Origin: Neptunomonas qingdaonensis
Lineage (GTDB): Bacteria > Pseudomonadota > Gammaproteobacteria > Pseudomonadales > Balneatricaceae
Length of the DNA: 64,000 nucleotides
Assembly: GCF_900113275.1 (NCBI RefSeq)
Contig: NZ_FOOU01000010.1
Location: 99,842-163,841 of the forward strand
Direction: 5' to 3'
Part shown: positions 10,629 through 19,908 of the stretch, one piece after another
Numbering within the stretch: the stretch's first letter is position 1
Layout of the letters: every line of letters begins with the position of its first letter
Translations under genes and position numbers: made by a program
The notes under the pieces: model-generated
Told to the model about the DNA's origin: nothing
The model's input: the letters and a program-made list of their open reading frames with translations, nothing else
Databases searched by the model: none

Positions 10629-11252
10629 ATGAGTATTGATCTGGTTGCTGCTAATAAAGCGCTCGAAGGTAAGACTCCACAAGAGATCATTGCATGGGCT
10701 ATTGCTCAATCTGTAAATCCATTGGTGACAACCAATTTTCGCCCCTACGAGTCTGTGATACTGCATATGGCCGTTCAGGCAAAGCCGGACATAAAAGTGT
10801 TATGGGTAGATTCGGGTTATAACACCTCAGCGACTTATCGCTTTGCTGAAAAGATGATTCAGGACTTCAACCTGAATGTGGAAACCTATATACCGCAGCA
10901 GACATCCGCCCGTCGCAACGTCTTGATGAAAGGCATTCCTGATGTTGACGATCCTCAACATGATGAATTTACACGTCAGGTTAAACTTGAGCCTTTCCAG
11001 CGGGCGCTGGCTGAAATGAAACCCGATTTGTGGTTAAACGCGATCCGTAAGGATCAAACGGAATTCCGTAACTCGTTAGAGATTGTCTCGGCAAGTAAAG
11101 ATGGCATCATTAAGGTTGCGCCATTGTTTAATTGGACAGAAGCGGATCTTGAAGCGTATCTGGCAGAACACAATTTGCCAAATGAGCATGATTATTTTGA
11201 TCCAACCAAAGCGATTGAAACCCGTGAGTGTGGTTTGCACACCCAGCTGTAA
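10629..11252 (+). CDS. cysH: CysH, phosphoadenylylsulfate reductase
   Basis: This is a 207-residue PAPS reductase, which reduces PAPS to sulfite using thioredoxin. The PP-loop region TTNFRPYESVILHMAV lies near residue 34. The family stretch WLNAIRKDQTEFR is near residue 136. The C-terminal catalytic cysteine motif is ECGLHTQL at the very end. The paired cysteines (CC and CxxC) that hold the 4Fe-4S cluster of APS reductases are absent, so PAPS is the likely substrate. That requires an APS kinase, and no intact one is visible here. The ribosome-binding site GAAGGAGAAAG precedes the ATG. Confidence 0.93.
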   Translation: MSIDLVAANKALEGKTPQEIIAWAIAQSVNPLVTTNFRPYESVILHMAVQAKPDIKVLWVDSGYNTSATYRFAEKMIQDFNLNVETYIPQQTSARRNVLMKGIPDVDDPQHDEFTRQVKLEPFQRALAEMKPDLWLNAIRKDQTEFRNSLEIVSASKDGIIKVAPLFNWTEADLEAYLAEHNLPNEHDYFDPTKAIETRECGLHTQL

Positions 11253-11363
11253 AGATCTCAAATAACGATATTTGCATATAAATCAAGCAATGAGCCTGAT
11301 CTAATCAGTGGTATTTAGCCGGATTATGCTAATCTGGGCTCATCAACTGACGGAGGGTTCATT

Positions 11364-12812
11364 GTGGATTTTTTACCTCTCTTTTTTAATCTCAAATCTC
11401 GCCAGGTACTGTTAATCGGTGGTGGTGATATCGCATTACGTAAAGCACGCCTGCTTAAGCGTGCGGGTGTTTTTCTGACGGTGGTTTCGCATACCGTTGA
11501 AGACGAATTAAAAGCCATGTTAGTCGATGCCCACGATCAAATTATCATTGGTGAATACCATAGCGGGCTGTTAGACGGAAAAACACTCGTCGTGGCGGCC
11601 ACAGATGACCGCAGTCTGCACGAACGTGTGCATTTTGATGCGATAGAACGCAATATACCCATCAATGTGGTTGATACGCCTTCCCTGTGTACATTTATTT
11701 TTCCTGCGATTGTTGATCGTTCTCCCATCGTTATTGGGATCTCTTCGGGTGGCGAATCTCCGGTGTTGGCACGCTTGTTACGCGCGCGTCTGGAAACACT
11801 CATCCCTAATGGATACAGCCGTCTTGGCGCTTTGGTAGGGCGTTTTCGTCATCAGGTCAAAGCAACCTTTGGATCAGTCAATCAGCGCCGCCGGTTCTGG
11901 GAACATGTGCTGGAAGGTCAGATTGCAGAAAAAGTATTTTCCGGACGAGATGATGAAGCTGAAGCGTTATTAAAAGCGGCCATCGACAAAGGTGAAACCG
12001 GACATCAGGTTGGCGAGGTCTATCTGGTCGGGGCGGGTCCGGGTGATCCGGAGCTGTTGACCTTTAAAGCGTTGCGATTGATGCAGCAGGCCGATGTAGT
12101 CTTTTACGATAACCTGGTGTCAGCCGAGGTGCTGGATTTGTGTCGCCGAGATGCTGATCTAATCTATGTCGGCAAAAAACGAGATAATCATGCGGTGCCA
12201 CAAGACGGTATCAATGCACTGCTGGTTCAACATGCGCAGCAGGGTAAGCGTGTTGTCCGGCTAAAAGGCGGTGATCCTTTTATTTTTGGGCGTGGGGGAG
12301 AGGAGCTGGAAACACTAAAATCGCACGGTATACCGTTTCAGGTTGTACCGGGGATTACGGCTGCCAGTGCCTGTTCAACCTATGCAGGCATACCTCTGAC
12401 ACACCGTGGTTATGCGCAGTCGGTTAAATTTGTCACCGGGCAACTGAAGAATCGTAAAGATAAATTGAATTTTGCTGAGCTGGTACATCCCAATCAAACC
12501 GTGGTGTTTTATATGGGACTGCATACGTTACCTACCTTGGCTGAGGGGTTAATTGAGCATGGTAAGCCCGGGAGTACACCGGTAGCCATTGTCTCAAAAG
12601 GTACGGCGGCGGATCAGAAAGTATTGACAGGAACCTTGGCGGATATCGCAGAGAAACAGGCCAAAGCTCAGTTAGAGGCGCCCGCTCTGATTATTGTCGG
12701 TGAGGTTGTTGCGTTGCAGGAACAGCTGGCGTGGTTTGGCGATAAAGTCGATGAGCAGAATATAACGCATGCACTGGGTATGATTAAAGGGGAAGATAAG
12801 TCATCCTGTTAA
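11364..12812 (+). CDS. cysG: CysG, siroheme synthase
   Basis: This 482-residue trifunctional enzyme makes siroheme from uroporphyrinogen III, supplying the cofactor of the CysI product. The N-terminal half (1-205) is the precorrin-2 dehydrogenase/ferrochelatase with the NAD-binding loop LLIGGGDIALRKARLL. The C-terminal half (from about 215) is the uroporphyrinogen-III C-methyltransferase with VYLVGAGPGDPELLT, VRLKGGDPFIFGRGGEE and VVPGITAASACS. The GTG start at 11364 is supported by a GGAGG about 8 bases upstream. Operon logic with cysI and cysH is clear. Confidence 0.96.
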   Translation: MDFLPLFFNLKSRQVLLIGGGDIALRKARLLKRAGVFLTVVSHTVEDELKAMLVDAHDQIIIGEYHSGLLDGKTLVVAATDDRSLHERVHFDAIERNIPINVVDTPSLCTFIFPAIVDRSPIVIGISSGGESPVLARLLRARLETLIPNGYSRLGALVGRFRHQVKATFGSVNQRRRFWEHVLEGQIAEKVFSGRDDEAEALLKAAIDKGETGHQVGEVYLVGAGPGDPELLTFKALRLMQQADVVFYDNLVSAEVLDLCRRDADLIYVGKKRDNHAVPQDGINALLVQHAQQGKRVVRLKGGDPFIFGRGGEELETLKSHGIPFQVVPGITAASACSTYAGIPLTHRGYAQSVKFVTGQLKNRKDKLNFAELVHPNQTVVFYMGLHTLPTLAEGLIEHGKPGSTPVAIVSKGTAADQKVLTGTLADIAEKQAKAQLEAPALIIVGEVVALQEQLAWFGDKVDEQNITHALGMIKGEDKSSC

Positions 12813-12883
12813 ATTTGAAACGCAGAAAACATAGCTGATCGGCGTTTTTGAAAATCGCTATCGAAAAATAATAAGGAAGATAA

Positions 12884-13129
12884 ATGATGAGTGAAAAAGC
12901 TGTGATTGCGCAAAAAGCGCCGTATGCTACAGATGTAGTGGCTGGAGAACGTTATCGCTGGTGTGCTTGCGGACAAAGTAAGCGACAGCCATTTTGTGAT
13001 GGTTCACATAAAGGCAGTGGTATAAGACCTGTTTCCTTTACTGCAGAAAAGACAGAAACAGTATATTTGTGTGGATGTAAACAAACAAAGAACCAGCCTA
13101 TGTGTGATGGGACTCATAAGTCTTTGTAA
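12884..13129 (+). CDS. CDGSH iron-sulfur domain protein (two domains)
   Basis: This 81-residue protein carries two mitoNEET-like motifs, CGQSKRQPFCDGSHKG near residue 27 and CKQTKNQPMCDGTHKS near residue 65. Each can ligate one 2Fe-2S cluster through three Cys and one His. Such tandem CDGSH proteins are common in bacteria and are linked to redox or cluster transfer; the exact role is unknown. A ribosome-binding site, AAGGAAG, precedes the ATG. It stands between cysG and the OsmC fusion gene on the same strand. Confidence 0.9.
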   Translation: MMSEKAVIAQKAPYATDVVAGERYRWCACGQSKRQPFCDGSHKGSGIRPVSFTAEKTETVYLCGCKQTKNQPMCDGTHKSL

Positions 13130-13203
13130 GCATTATTAAGCGGGACTGTTACGACTATTGTGAAGCAGTCCTTTGTGTATGAGTTTTTCAGGGAGGGGGT
13201 TCG

Positions 13204-14412
13204 ATGCGTCTGAAGGTTCAGTTTGAAAGTAACGGACATAGGTTGGCAGGGCTGCTCGAAACCCCGGAAACAGCGATTCGTTGCTATGCACTGTTTGCAC
13301 ACTGCTTTACCTGCGGTAAAGATATTGCGGCCGCTTCGCATATTGCACGGGCGCTCACCGGAAAAGGTATTGCGGTACTCCGTTTTGATTTTACGGGGTT
13401 AGGTAATAGTGATGGCGATTTTGCGAATACGCACTTTTCATCCAATATTCAAGATCTGCTGGCGGCCACAGAGTTTTTGCGCCAGGAGTATCAGGCTCCT
13501 GCAATTTTGATCGGTCATAGCTTAGGCGGGGCTGCTGTACTGGCTATAGCTGCGGGGGTGCCTGAAGCACAAGCGGTGGTCACCATCGGGGCTCCGCATA
13601 ATGCTAAACATGTGGTACATAATTTTGCAGCATCATTAGATGAAATTCATGCTAAGGGTGAAGCTGAGGTGTGTTTGGGGTCGCGTAAGTTTCTGATCAA
13701 AAAGCAGTTTATAGATGATATTGAGACGCATACGGATAATGATATTGGTAAATTAAAAAAAGCCTTATTAGTCATGCACTCGCCGCTGGATGAAATCGTA
13801 CCTATTTCGGAAGCAGAAAAAATATATCGTAATGCCAAGCACCCTAAAAGCTTCGTAAGTCTGGATGATGCAGACCACTTGCTGACAAAAAAGAAAGACT
13901 CCGAATATGTGGCAGAAACGATTGCTGGTTGGGCCAGCCGTTATCTGCCTGAATCTGAAAATCATCATCTTGATGTTAAAAAAGGTCATGTGATGGTAGA
14001 AGAAAAAAATCATGTGTTCAGTCAGCATGTCAGCAGTGATAGTCATTATTGGTTAGCCGATGAACCAGTGGCTGTTGGCGGTGGAAATACAGGTCCTGAT
14101 CCATATGAGCATTTGCTGGCGGGCTTAGGTGCCTGTACATCAATGACAGTGCGTATGTATGCATCCCGCAAAAAAATACCCTTACAGCACGTAAGAGTGG
14201 AACTGAGTCATAGTCGTAATCATTTTCGAGACTGTGAAAGCTGCGATGAAAAACCACAGGCAATCGAAGTGATAGAGCGTAAAGTAACCCTGCTGGGGGA
14301 TCTCACTGAGGAACAGAGGCAAAAACTGTTGGAGATCGCCGATAAGTGCCCTGTACATAAAACCTTACACAGCAATCTTCAGGTAAAAACCCGGTTAATT
14401 GAACAGGAATGA
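13204..14412 (+). CDS. Alpha/beta hydrolase-OsmC fusion protein
   Basis: This is a 402-residue two-domain protein. Residues 1-245 are an alpha/beta hydrolase with the nucleophile elbow [11 protein letters not shown] (near residue 100), a DEIVP acid loop and a late DDADHLL histidine motif. Residues 255-400 are an OsmC-like domain with [19 protein letters not shown] and CPVHKTL, the two cysteine regions used for peroxide reduction by Ohr/OsmC proteins. The fusion is a known architecture in proteobacteria. The substrate is unknown; an organic (acyl) peroxide is an inference. A strong GGAGGGGG lies just before the ATG. Confidence 0.92.
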   Translation: MRLKVQFESNGHRLAGLLETPETAIRCYALFAHCFTCGKDIAAASHIARALTGKGIAVLRFDFTGLGNSDGDFANTHFSSNIQDLLAATEFLRQEYQAPAILIGHSLGGAAVLAIAAGVPEAQAVVTIGAPHNAKHVVHNFAASLDEIHAKGEAEVCLGSRKFLIKKQFIDDIETHTDNDIGKLKKALLVMHSPLDEIVPISEAEKIYRNAKHPKSFVSLDDADHLLTKKKDSEYVAETIAGWASRYLPESENHHLDVKKGHVMVEEKNHVFSQHVSSDSHYWLADEPVAVGGGNTGPDPYEHLLAGLGACTSMTVRMYASRKKIPLQHVRVELSHSRNHFRDCESCDEKPQAIEVIERKVTLLGDLTEEQRQKLLEIADKCPVHKTLHSNLQVKTRLIEQE

Positions 14413-14428
14413 GAGACTGGCAGGAGGC

Positions 14429-14469
14429 GTACTGGCTTCACTTAATAGAGCTTATAAGGAAGCCAGTAC
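14429..14469 (+). terminator. Hairpin between convergent genes
   Basis: An 11-bp perfect inverted repeat, GTACTGGCTTC (14429-14439) with GAAGCCAGTAC (14459-14469), lies just after the OsmC-fusion stop and before the stop of the opposing SRPBCC gene. A short T-rich run (GTGTTTT) follows on the plus strand after about 7 bases. Confidence 0.6.
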
Positions 14470-14518
14470 TGCACGTGTTTTATCCAAGGTGGTTATGAAA
14501 ATCGGTTATGAAGCTCGG

Positions 14519-14947
14519 TTATGAAAAGTGTAGTTTCAATGACGCCAGCAAGCCTGCATAGATTGGGTTACAAAAGTCAGCGACCTCGTCAGGATCAGTA
14601 GAATCGAAAGATGATGACCATTCTACAAATGTACTGTTTGAATCAGTGACAGGTGATAATTTCACTTTGCCGATATAGTTTTGTACAGCGTCTTTAGCGA
14701 CGGGGCCGGGACCATCATCAATACTGTAAGTGAAATTGAATTGTGAATTATCGATCGACAGCAGTGTTTCATGAAATGCATTGTTGAGCACACGTTGCGC
14801 ACCAATTTCATCGCTATTTTTGCTGCCAACTTTGTCGGTCGACGTAACAACCGCTGAATCCCACGATAAATCATGAAAGTTTTTTATTGTTTGCCACACC
14901 CGTTCAATTGGTGCGTCGATGACTGTCGAATTATAACATTTACCCAT
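14519..14947 (-). CDS. SRPBCC-family protein
   Basis: This is a 142-residue protein of the SRPBCC (START/polyketide-cyclase-like) fold. It starts MGKCYNSTVIDAPIERVWQ, with the typical strand-helix opening in which a small-molecule cavity protein begins. The middle FNFTYSIDDGPGPV and the later FVEWSSSFDS stretches fit the beta-sheet of this fold. The ligand is unknown. It is alone on the minus strand, convergent with the OsmC-fusion gene. Confidence 0.82.
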   Translation of the reverse strand: MGKCYNSTVIDAPIERVWQTIKNFHDLSWDSAVVTSTDKVGSKNSDEIGAQRVLNNAFHETLLSIDNSQFNFTYSIDDGPGPVAKDAVQNYIGKVKLSPVTDSNSTFVEWSSSFDSTDPDEVADFCNPIYAGLLASLKLHFS

Positions 14948-15209
14948 TGTGTTCCCCTTTATTGGAATCGCGACCAGTTCTTATTATCATTATTGTCTTC
15001 AGATAACGAATATTTACTAAAACAGATAGAAGACAAGCTGTTGTGAAAGATTCAAGATGCTTTCACTGTATGTCAACGAACATAGCATAAGGTCGGCTGT
15101 TAATGCCTTAGCTCAGAAGTTTAATAGTGGGCCTTCTTTAGTACAGGGTGCCCTCAGATACATCTTCTGATTTTCATGAGAATAATTCCAGATTCAACTT
15201 CATATTCGT

Positions 15210-16100
15210 TTATTCTTCTTTATGACTACCAAATATCTTTTTAAGTTTATCTTTCATAAAAAATAAAATAACTCCAAATATACTGACCAGAAGGGCCTCC
15301 CAGAACTCAAGTAACTTGCTCCACAAGACGTTCAGTAACGTGAAGCCTTTTTCTTCAGCAACCCCACGCAGGTCGACACTAACGACAACATCCAGCGTTG
15401 CTGTTGTACGTGGAATAGGAGGGCCACTGCAGTCAGCGGTTTCAAATAGGTTAACATTGGCTCCCACCTTATAAGTGCCGGGTTTTTCAGGCGTGATTTG
15501 AAACCTGACTTCTGATCCCTGAGGATGTATTTTTATACATTGAGCCTCTTTGGGGGTGATAACAAACTCAGGTGCAAACGCCTCTACTTTCGCTGTTTCA
15601 CCAACCGCCGGCAGCGAAGTACTATCGCTCGTCATGTTGGCTGGGAATTGAGGATCGAAGAGACTGCTGCCAATCCAGACTCTTAATTCGCCTACCGGTC
15701 CAGGTAGCGTTAATTCAGTGCTGGCGGCAACTTCAACCTTGTAGTCTTCCAGTGGAGAGGCTGGCCCAACAATGACAGGTGCTTCCATTACTGATGGTTC
15801 AAATGGAGGCGAGGGTGAAGGTGAGGGTATAGGTAATGGCGCGGCTTCTATTGCAACTGGCTCGGGGACTTGTGGTGGTGTTGCTTCGTCGGGGAGGGCA
15901 AGCCCTGCCGTTTCAGGTTTTTTGTCTACATCTTCGACAGGAGATATATCAGAATTATTGGGTGTTACTGTTCCATTGGATTTATTTTCTTCAGCTGATT
16001 CGTTAGCTTCCTGCGAGCAGGCTGATAAAAATATAATTATCCACACAAGCATTAAAGCTTGTAAGGTTGGTTGTGATAATTTGTACTGGGCTTGCATCAA
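15210..16100 (-). CDS. Putative lipoprotein with C-terminal membrane helix
   Basis: A 296-residue protein of no family I recognise. An N-terminal hydrophobic segment ends in a lipobox-like FLSACSQE (cysteine near residue 28), so a lipoprotein is likely. A low-complexity Ser/Pro/Glu-rich linker (residues 30-110, including IPSPSPSPPFEPS) follows. A beta-rich domain (about 120-250) comes next and a transmembrane helix lies near 262-282 with a basic tail KDKLKKIFGSHKEE. The middle resembles the beta-sandwich of surface CARDB-like proteins only in a general way. No neighbours give a functional clue. Confidence 0.72.
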   Translation of the reverse strand: MMQAQYKLSQPTLQALMLVWIIIFLSACSQEANESAEENKSNGTVTPNNSDISPVEDVDKKPETAGLALPDEATPPQVPEPVAIEAAPLPIPSPSPSPPFEPSVMEAPVIVGPASPLEDYKVEVAASTELTLPGPVGELRVWIGSSLFDPQFPANMTSDSTSLPAVGETAKVEAFAPEFVITPKEAQCIKIHPQGSEVRFQITPEKPGTYKVGANVNLFETADCSGPPIPRTTATLDVVVSVDLRGVAEEKGFTLLNVLWSKLLEFWEALLVSIFGVILFFMKDKLKKIFGSHKEE

Positions 16101-16230
16101 TAGACTCCTGTAGGGATGTTAATACTGAAGCGCATCCGTCATTATTTATGACCTTGCCAAGGCCTCCCGTTTTAGTTACCTCACACAGGCAATAGCCGGC
16201 CAGGAATTACCCAGCTCTGGCAATACCCGG

Positions 16231-16836
16231 TCATGCAATATAGGTTTCACCGCTTTCAAACTTTGTACGCACGATGGCAATTGGAAATACTGTTTTCAAT
16301 TGATAGTGGGGTGTGTCCGGAAAGGATCGCCAGTTACCTCCCCATTCAAGGTGATCAGAAATACCGAATTCTGCGGCTTTTATGTAATCCTGATGGTTAC
16401 TTGAGTAACCTCCATTGGCAGTGAAAATGCCGATATCCCAAGCGATGCCGAAGTTATGATTACTTCTGCCACCACGTGCTTTTGTAACAATAGGGCCGGG
16501 ATTGTTGTATCTGCCTTGGCGATAAAGTTTGTTTTGCTCGTCGTAGGTGCGTGTGCCTGAAATCATCTTAGCGTTGATATTATTACTTAGGAGCCGGTTC
16601 ATAAAATGTCTGGCTTCTCGTTGGGCTTTAAGAGCGAGAGTGCAGATGTGTTTTTCAGTTCGATGGTCAAATGCACCGATCTGTTCCTTTAGTGCATCAG
16701 ATCGCTGGTAGAATTCAGTGGCTCCTTTTTCTGTGAATTTACCCCAAATGCCATCCAGTGCTTTGTTATACAAACCTTCTGTTTTTAAGAGGCGTTGAAA
16801 GAAAAGTACATCATCTCCAAATAGTCCATAACTCAT
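16231..16836 (-). CDS. M15-family peptidase (D,D-/L,D-peptidase or endolysin-like)
   Basis: This 201-residue protein has an N-terminal peptidoglycan-binding-like region (1-70: LFGDDVLFFQRLLKTEGLYN, then a GIWG motif). A zinc peptidase domain of the M15 (VanY/Ply) class follows, with SGTRTYDEQNKLYRQGR near 95, NHNFGIAWDIGIF near 127 (the HxxxxxxD zinc ligands) and HLEWGGNW near 163 for the last histidine. It would cut peptidoglycan stem-peptide bonds. No signal peptide is seen, so export may depend on a partner or prophage-like lysis. It could be a phage remnant, but no phage genes are near. Confidence 0.85.
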   Translation of the reverse strand: MSYGLFGDDVLFFQRLLKTEGLYNKALDGIWGKFTEKGATEFYQRSDALKEQIGAFDHRTEKHICTLALKAQREARHFMNRLLSNNINAKMISGTRTYDEQNKLYRQGRYNNPGPIVTKARGGRSNHNFGIAWDIGIFTANGGYSSNHQDYIKAAEFGISDHLEWGGNWRSFPDTPHYQLKTVFPIAIVRTKFESGETYIA

Positions 16837-17565
16837 GACGTTCTCCTTATAGCTTGTTTGTAGTAAGTAGTTCGGAGTCGGTAGTTCGGAATTTCAGGTT
16901 GTTATTTACCTGTTCGCTTCTATTTCTCCTGATAATAGATTAATAATCTGCTTAGCGACGACCTAAGGATGGCAGCGATGATATTGCCGTATTATCACTA
17001 AGCTGATTATTATAATTTTTCGATAATTGGTGTCTTGCTACCTTTATTGTGTGTTGATGAAAACATCTTTTTAATATATCCAAATAACAAATGCTTAGAA
17101 TTTACCTTGTTATTATTTAAGCTTAAAGGGAGTGCTGTTGTCTAAGTTATTGAAATTTAGACTGTCTCTACTGGCGTTTGTTGTTGGTGCGCATTTTTTC
17201 AGATCGCATCGTGTTTGCAACACAGTGAGGGCATTATTTATAAATAATGAAGAATATAAATTTGAAGGCAAACAAAACTTTGCGTGTGAAATCCATTTTT
17301 TCATTGCATCACCTACCGCTTTATTATTGCTTTAGGTAGCTTGTGTTTTTTTGACTGGCGCTATTTCATAAGACAAATCTATACTCTTTTTTGATTTTTA
17401 TAGCAAACGTTTGTTCGGATCTTGTTTTCATATTAGCTGAGAATTGTATTTATAATGGTTAATGTTCTTTCTGGATTTTCATTAATAACCAAATAAAATC
17501 AAAATGTTATATCACTGTTATTTTAGTTTTAAATTGGGTTATAGAGTTTTTCCGACGTGTTTTTG
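16837..17565. other. AT-rich intergenic region, no convincing gene
   Basis: About 730 bases without a supported gene. Two short overlapping open frames (17113-17304 on minus and 17132-17335 on plus) lack ribosome-binding sites and recognisable sequence. The stretch is strongly AT-rich, unlike the flanking genes. Confidence 0.6.
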
Positions 17566-18003
17566 ATGAAAATTGCTTATGATAATATTCAGTTTGGCAA
17601 TCAGCGGTATAGACCTAATATGAATCAAAAAAAGAGGCAAAAGCCGGTGTGTGCTGCTGAATTGGATTTAGCACAAGGTGCCGTGTTAGTGATGTTTGGC
17701 AGTAAGACTTGTGGCGTGTGCAAAGTGATTTGGCCGCAGTTGCTGGCTGCACTGAAATCTCGCTGGCCTGAGCTGCAGTTTCGATATATAGATTGTGAGA
17801 ATGATCCGCAATGCTGTGCTCAGAACAGTGTATTTTCACTCCCGGTGATTAGATTGTATTTTGATGGCCGACAATATCTTGAACGAATACAGGTCTTCAG
17901 CCTTGGGCCGTTTGTCGACGAGGTCGATCGTCTGTGTGAGCAATATGATTGGCCTGGCATTGACAGCTCTGGCATTGAAAGCTCAGGTACTGATCAGCAG
18001 TAA
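17566..18003 (+). CDS. Thioredoxin-like protein
   Basis: A thioredoxin-fold protein of about 145 residues with active site FGSKTCGVCKVIWP (CGVC). The cis-proline region is FSLPVIRLYFDGRQ. The start is uncertain: ATG at 17566, an upstream GTG at 17557, or ATG at 17620. No strong ribosome-binding site distinguishes them. The tail is Gly/Ser-rich. It would act as a cytoplasmic disulfide reductase or a sensor; the partner is unknown. Confidence 0.83.
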   Translation: MKIAYDNIQFGNQRYRPNMNQKKRQKPVCAAELDLAQGAVLVMFGSKTCGVCKVIWPQLLAALKSRWPELQFRYIDCENDPQCCAQNSVFSLPVIRLYFDGRQYLERIQVFSLGPFVDEVDRLCEQYDWPGIDSSGIESSGTDQQ

Positions 18004-18014
18004 CAGAGTACTCA

Positions 18015-18049
18015 ACGTATAGCGACAGCGTGTTCCTGTCGCTATACGT
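18015..18049. terminator. Bidirectional hairpin between thioredoxin-like gene and nhaD
   Basis: A perfect 14-bp stem, ACGTATAGCGACAG (18015-18028) with CTGTCGCTATACGT (18036-18049), and a 7-base loop lie between convergent stops at 18003 and 18058. Confidence 0.7.
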
Positions 18050-18057
18050 AAGTCATC

Positions 18058-19308
18058 CTAACTAAATAGAACGGTTCCCACCGCATAACTGCCAGCAAAT
18101 CCCAGTGTATAAGCCAGGAAGAGGTAAAAGCTGAAGCGCATATAGCTAATAAAAGTGACTTCCGCAATTTTGCTCATGGCAACGATACCGGCGGCTGAAC
18201 CGATGATTAGTAACGAGCCGCCTACACCAACGCCATAGGTTAATGATAACCAGCTGGCTGGAGACATCTCTATATTAGCTTTCAACAAAGCGGCTGTGAG
18301 TGGCACGTTGTCTACCAGAGAAGAAAGTAAACCCATCACATAGTTTGCTTGTAACGGTGGCAGGGTGTCGTAGATTGTCACCAGATTATCAAGTACTCCG
18401 ATCTCTTTTAACATGCCTACCAGGAGTAAAATACCCAGGAAGAATAGCAGCGTATCAAACTCGATTACGCGAATGTAATCGAGCATGTTTTCGCGATCAT
18501 CTTCACGATAAAACAAGCGACCGATTAAAAACATCATGGACAAGCCAAAGAGGAAGGTTAGCACCGGCGGCACGCCTGCCAGTACGTTAAGGATAATGGT
18601 TGCCAGAATAGTAAAGAGGAATAACACGGCAATACTCATGCCTACCCGGTCATAACGGCGTTCGACACCCTTGATGACTAATTCTTCTTTTAGTCCAAAC
18701 GAGAGGAGGCCAGCAAGAAACAATACACTGACAAAAGAGGGAAGGGAAAGCCAGAGTAAGTTTTGTATCGCCACTTTGTCAGCCAGGAATATCATCAGTG
18801 TGGTGACATCCCCGGTGATCAGAGAAACGCCTCCGGAGTTCACTGCAAAAACGACCATCACGGCGAACTTTAAGGTTTTCTTGGGCGGAAGCTTGAGGGA
18901 TAGTACTAATGCCACAGATACCAGGGTAGCTGTGATGTTGTCTGATAACGAGGAGAAGACAAAGGAGAAAATCGCGACCATAAACAGTAATTTCTTTTCG
19001 CCAACTTTGGACGGCAAAAATTTATAGATGACACTTTCTATCAAGCCTTGATGGTTGAGAAAGGCGACAAAGGTCATGGCCGCCATCAGGAATAACCATA
19101 AGCTGGCAATTTCCAGTAGATTCTCGTTTAGCATGCCTTGAATCTGTTTCGGTGTTACACCATCTTCAGGAAAAACAAACAGTAATATCCACGCGAGTGT
19201 TCCAAGAAATAGAGTGGTTTTTGCTTTGTTGAGATGTAACACGTCTTCAAGCACAATCATAAAGAACGCGATGACAGCAATGATGATCAGAACAGTGTGC
19301 ATCTGCAC
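18058..19308 (-). CDS. nhaD: NhaD-type Na+/H+ antiporter
   Basis: This 416-residue polytopic membrane protein belongs to the NhaD branch of the ion transporter (ArsB/NhaD) superfamily. Recognisable are the N-terminal LAWILLFVFPEDG, SDNITATLVSVALVLSLKLP with the conserved SDN motif near residue 120, and SSLVDNVPLTAALLKANI near 330. NhaD exports Na+ (and Li+) at alkaline pH and is typical of marine and haloalkaliphilic bacteria, in keeping with the Rnf complex upstream. It is a single-gene unit, convergent with the thioredoxin gene. Confidence 0.93.
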   Translation of the reverse strand: MQMHTVLIIIAVIAFFMIVLEDVLHLNKAKTTLFLGTLAWILLFVFPEDGVTPKQIQGMLNENLLEIASLWLFLMAAMTFVAFLNHQGLIESVIYKFLPSKVGEKKLLFMVAIFSFVFSSLSDNITATLVSVALVLSLKLPPKKTLKFAVMVVFAVNSGGVSLITGDVTTLMIFLADKVAIQNLLWLSLPSFVSVLFLAGLLSFGLKEELVIKGVERRYDRVGMSIAVLFLFTILATIILNVLAGVPPVLTFLFGLSMMFLIGRLFYREDDRENMLDYIRVIEFDTLLFFLGILLLVGMLKEIGVLDNLVTIYDTLPPLQANYVMGLLSSLVDNVPLTAALLKANIEMSPASWLSLTYGVGVGGSLLIIGSAAGIVAMSKIAEVTFISYMRFSFYLFLAYTLGFAGSYAVGTVLFS

Positions 19309-19448
19309 GACTCCACAAAGTTTAAGAGAGCAATATTTTAAGGGGCGTGCATAATATTCGCATTGATTAATTCGATATAAACGTTATATTTTTTCAATTT
19401 ATTTACATAATGTGGCTTTGATAGTGCGATCTACAGGCTTTACCTGCA

Positions 19449-19712
19449 TTGAATAATTCTCCGACATGGTACATTTATATCCTTCTTTGTGCGGATGGTA
19501 GTTTGTACACGGGTATTACAACGGATTGCGATAGGCGACTGAAGGAGCATAATGAGAGCCGCACTTTAGGTGCGAAATACACACGAACCCGGCGGCCGGT
19601 TACGATGGTGTGGCGTGAAGATGCTGGGAGCCGCTCTTTGGCCAGTAAGCGTGAATATGCCATCAAGCAACTATCCAGAGCTAAAAAGTTGGCACTTTTT
19701 GGCGGACTATAA
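19449..19712 (+). CDS. GIY-YIG nuclease superfamily protein (UPF0213/YhbQ-like)
   Basis: This is an 87-residue single-domain GIY-YIG protein. WYIYILLCADGSLYTGITTD carries the two halves of the motif (YIY and YTG). RRLKEHN supplies the conserved arginine and histidine, and a later Glu is in SKREYAIKQL. Start codon appears to be TTG at 19449. Members of this family are small DNA-binding or nicking proteins of poorly known role. No operon partner. Confidence 0.85.
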   Translation: MNNSPTWYIYILLCADGSLYTGITTDCDRRLKEHNESRTLGAKYTRTRRPVTMVWREDAGSRSLASKREYAIKQLSRAKKLALFGGL

Positions 19713-19864
19713 TCTGCTATCGGCTTTGATTGAGCGCTTAATGTGTCTTTGCAAGCGATGTATCAAAACAGATCTATTAATAAAATGTATGCTGAGTACG
19801 CCTAAGTGAATTAGGTCAGACAGCGATTACCACTTCGTGCTATGTCTCTTTGATGATAATAAGT

Positions 19865-19887
19865 GTTATGTTATATTATAACGTATT
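19865..19887 (+). promoter_or_regulatory. Zur-box-like operator before the zinc-uptake operon
   Basis: The core TGTTATATTATAACG at 19869-19883 matches 14 of 15 positions of the gammaproteobacterial Zur consensus TGTTATANTATAACA. It lies about 25-40 bases upstream of the zrgA start, where bound Zur would block transcription when zinc is plentiful. Assignment rests on the palindrome plus the zinc-related genes that follow. Confidence 0.72.
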
Positions 19888-19908
19888 GTTTGTAATCAAG
19901 GTGTTGCT

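Noticed and set aside
16231..16836. M15 peptidase as evidence for a prophage
   Set aside because: No phage structural or replication genes are nearby, so a prophage cannot be supported.
17113..17335. Overlapping short frames on both strands
   Set aside because: No ribosome-binding site, no recognisable sequence and strong AT bias.
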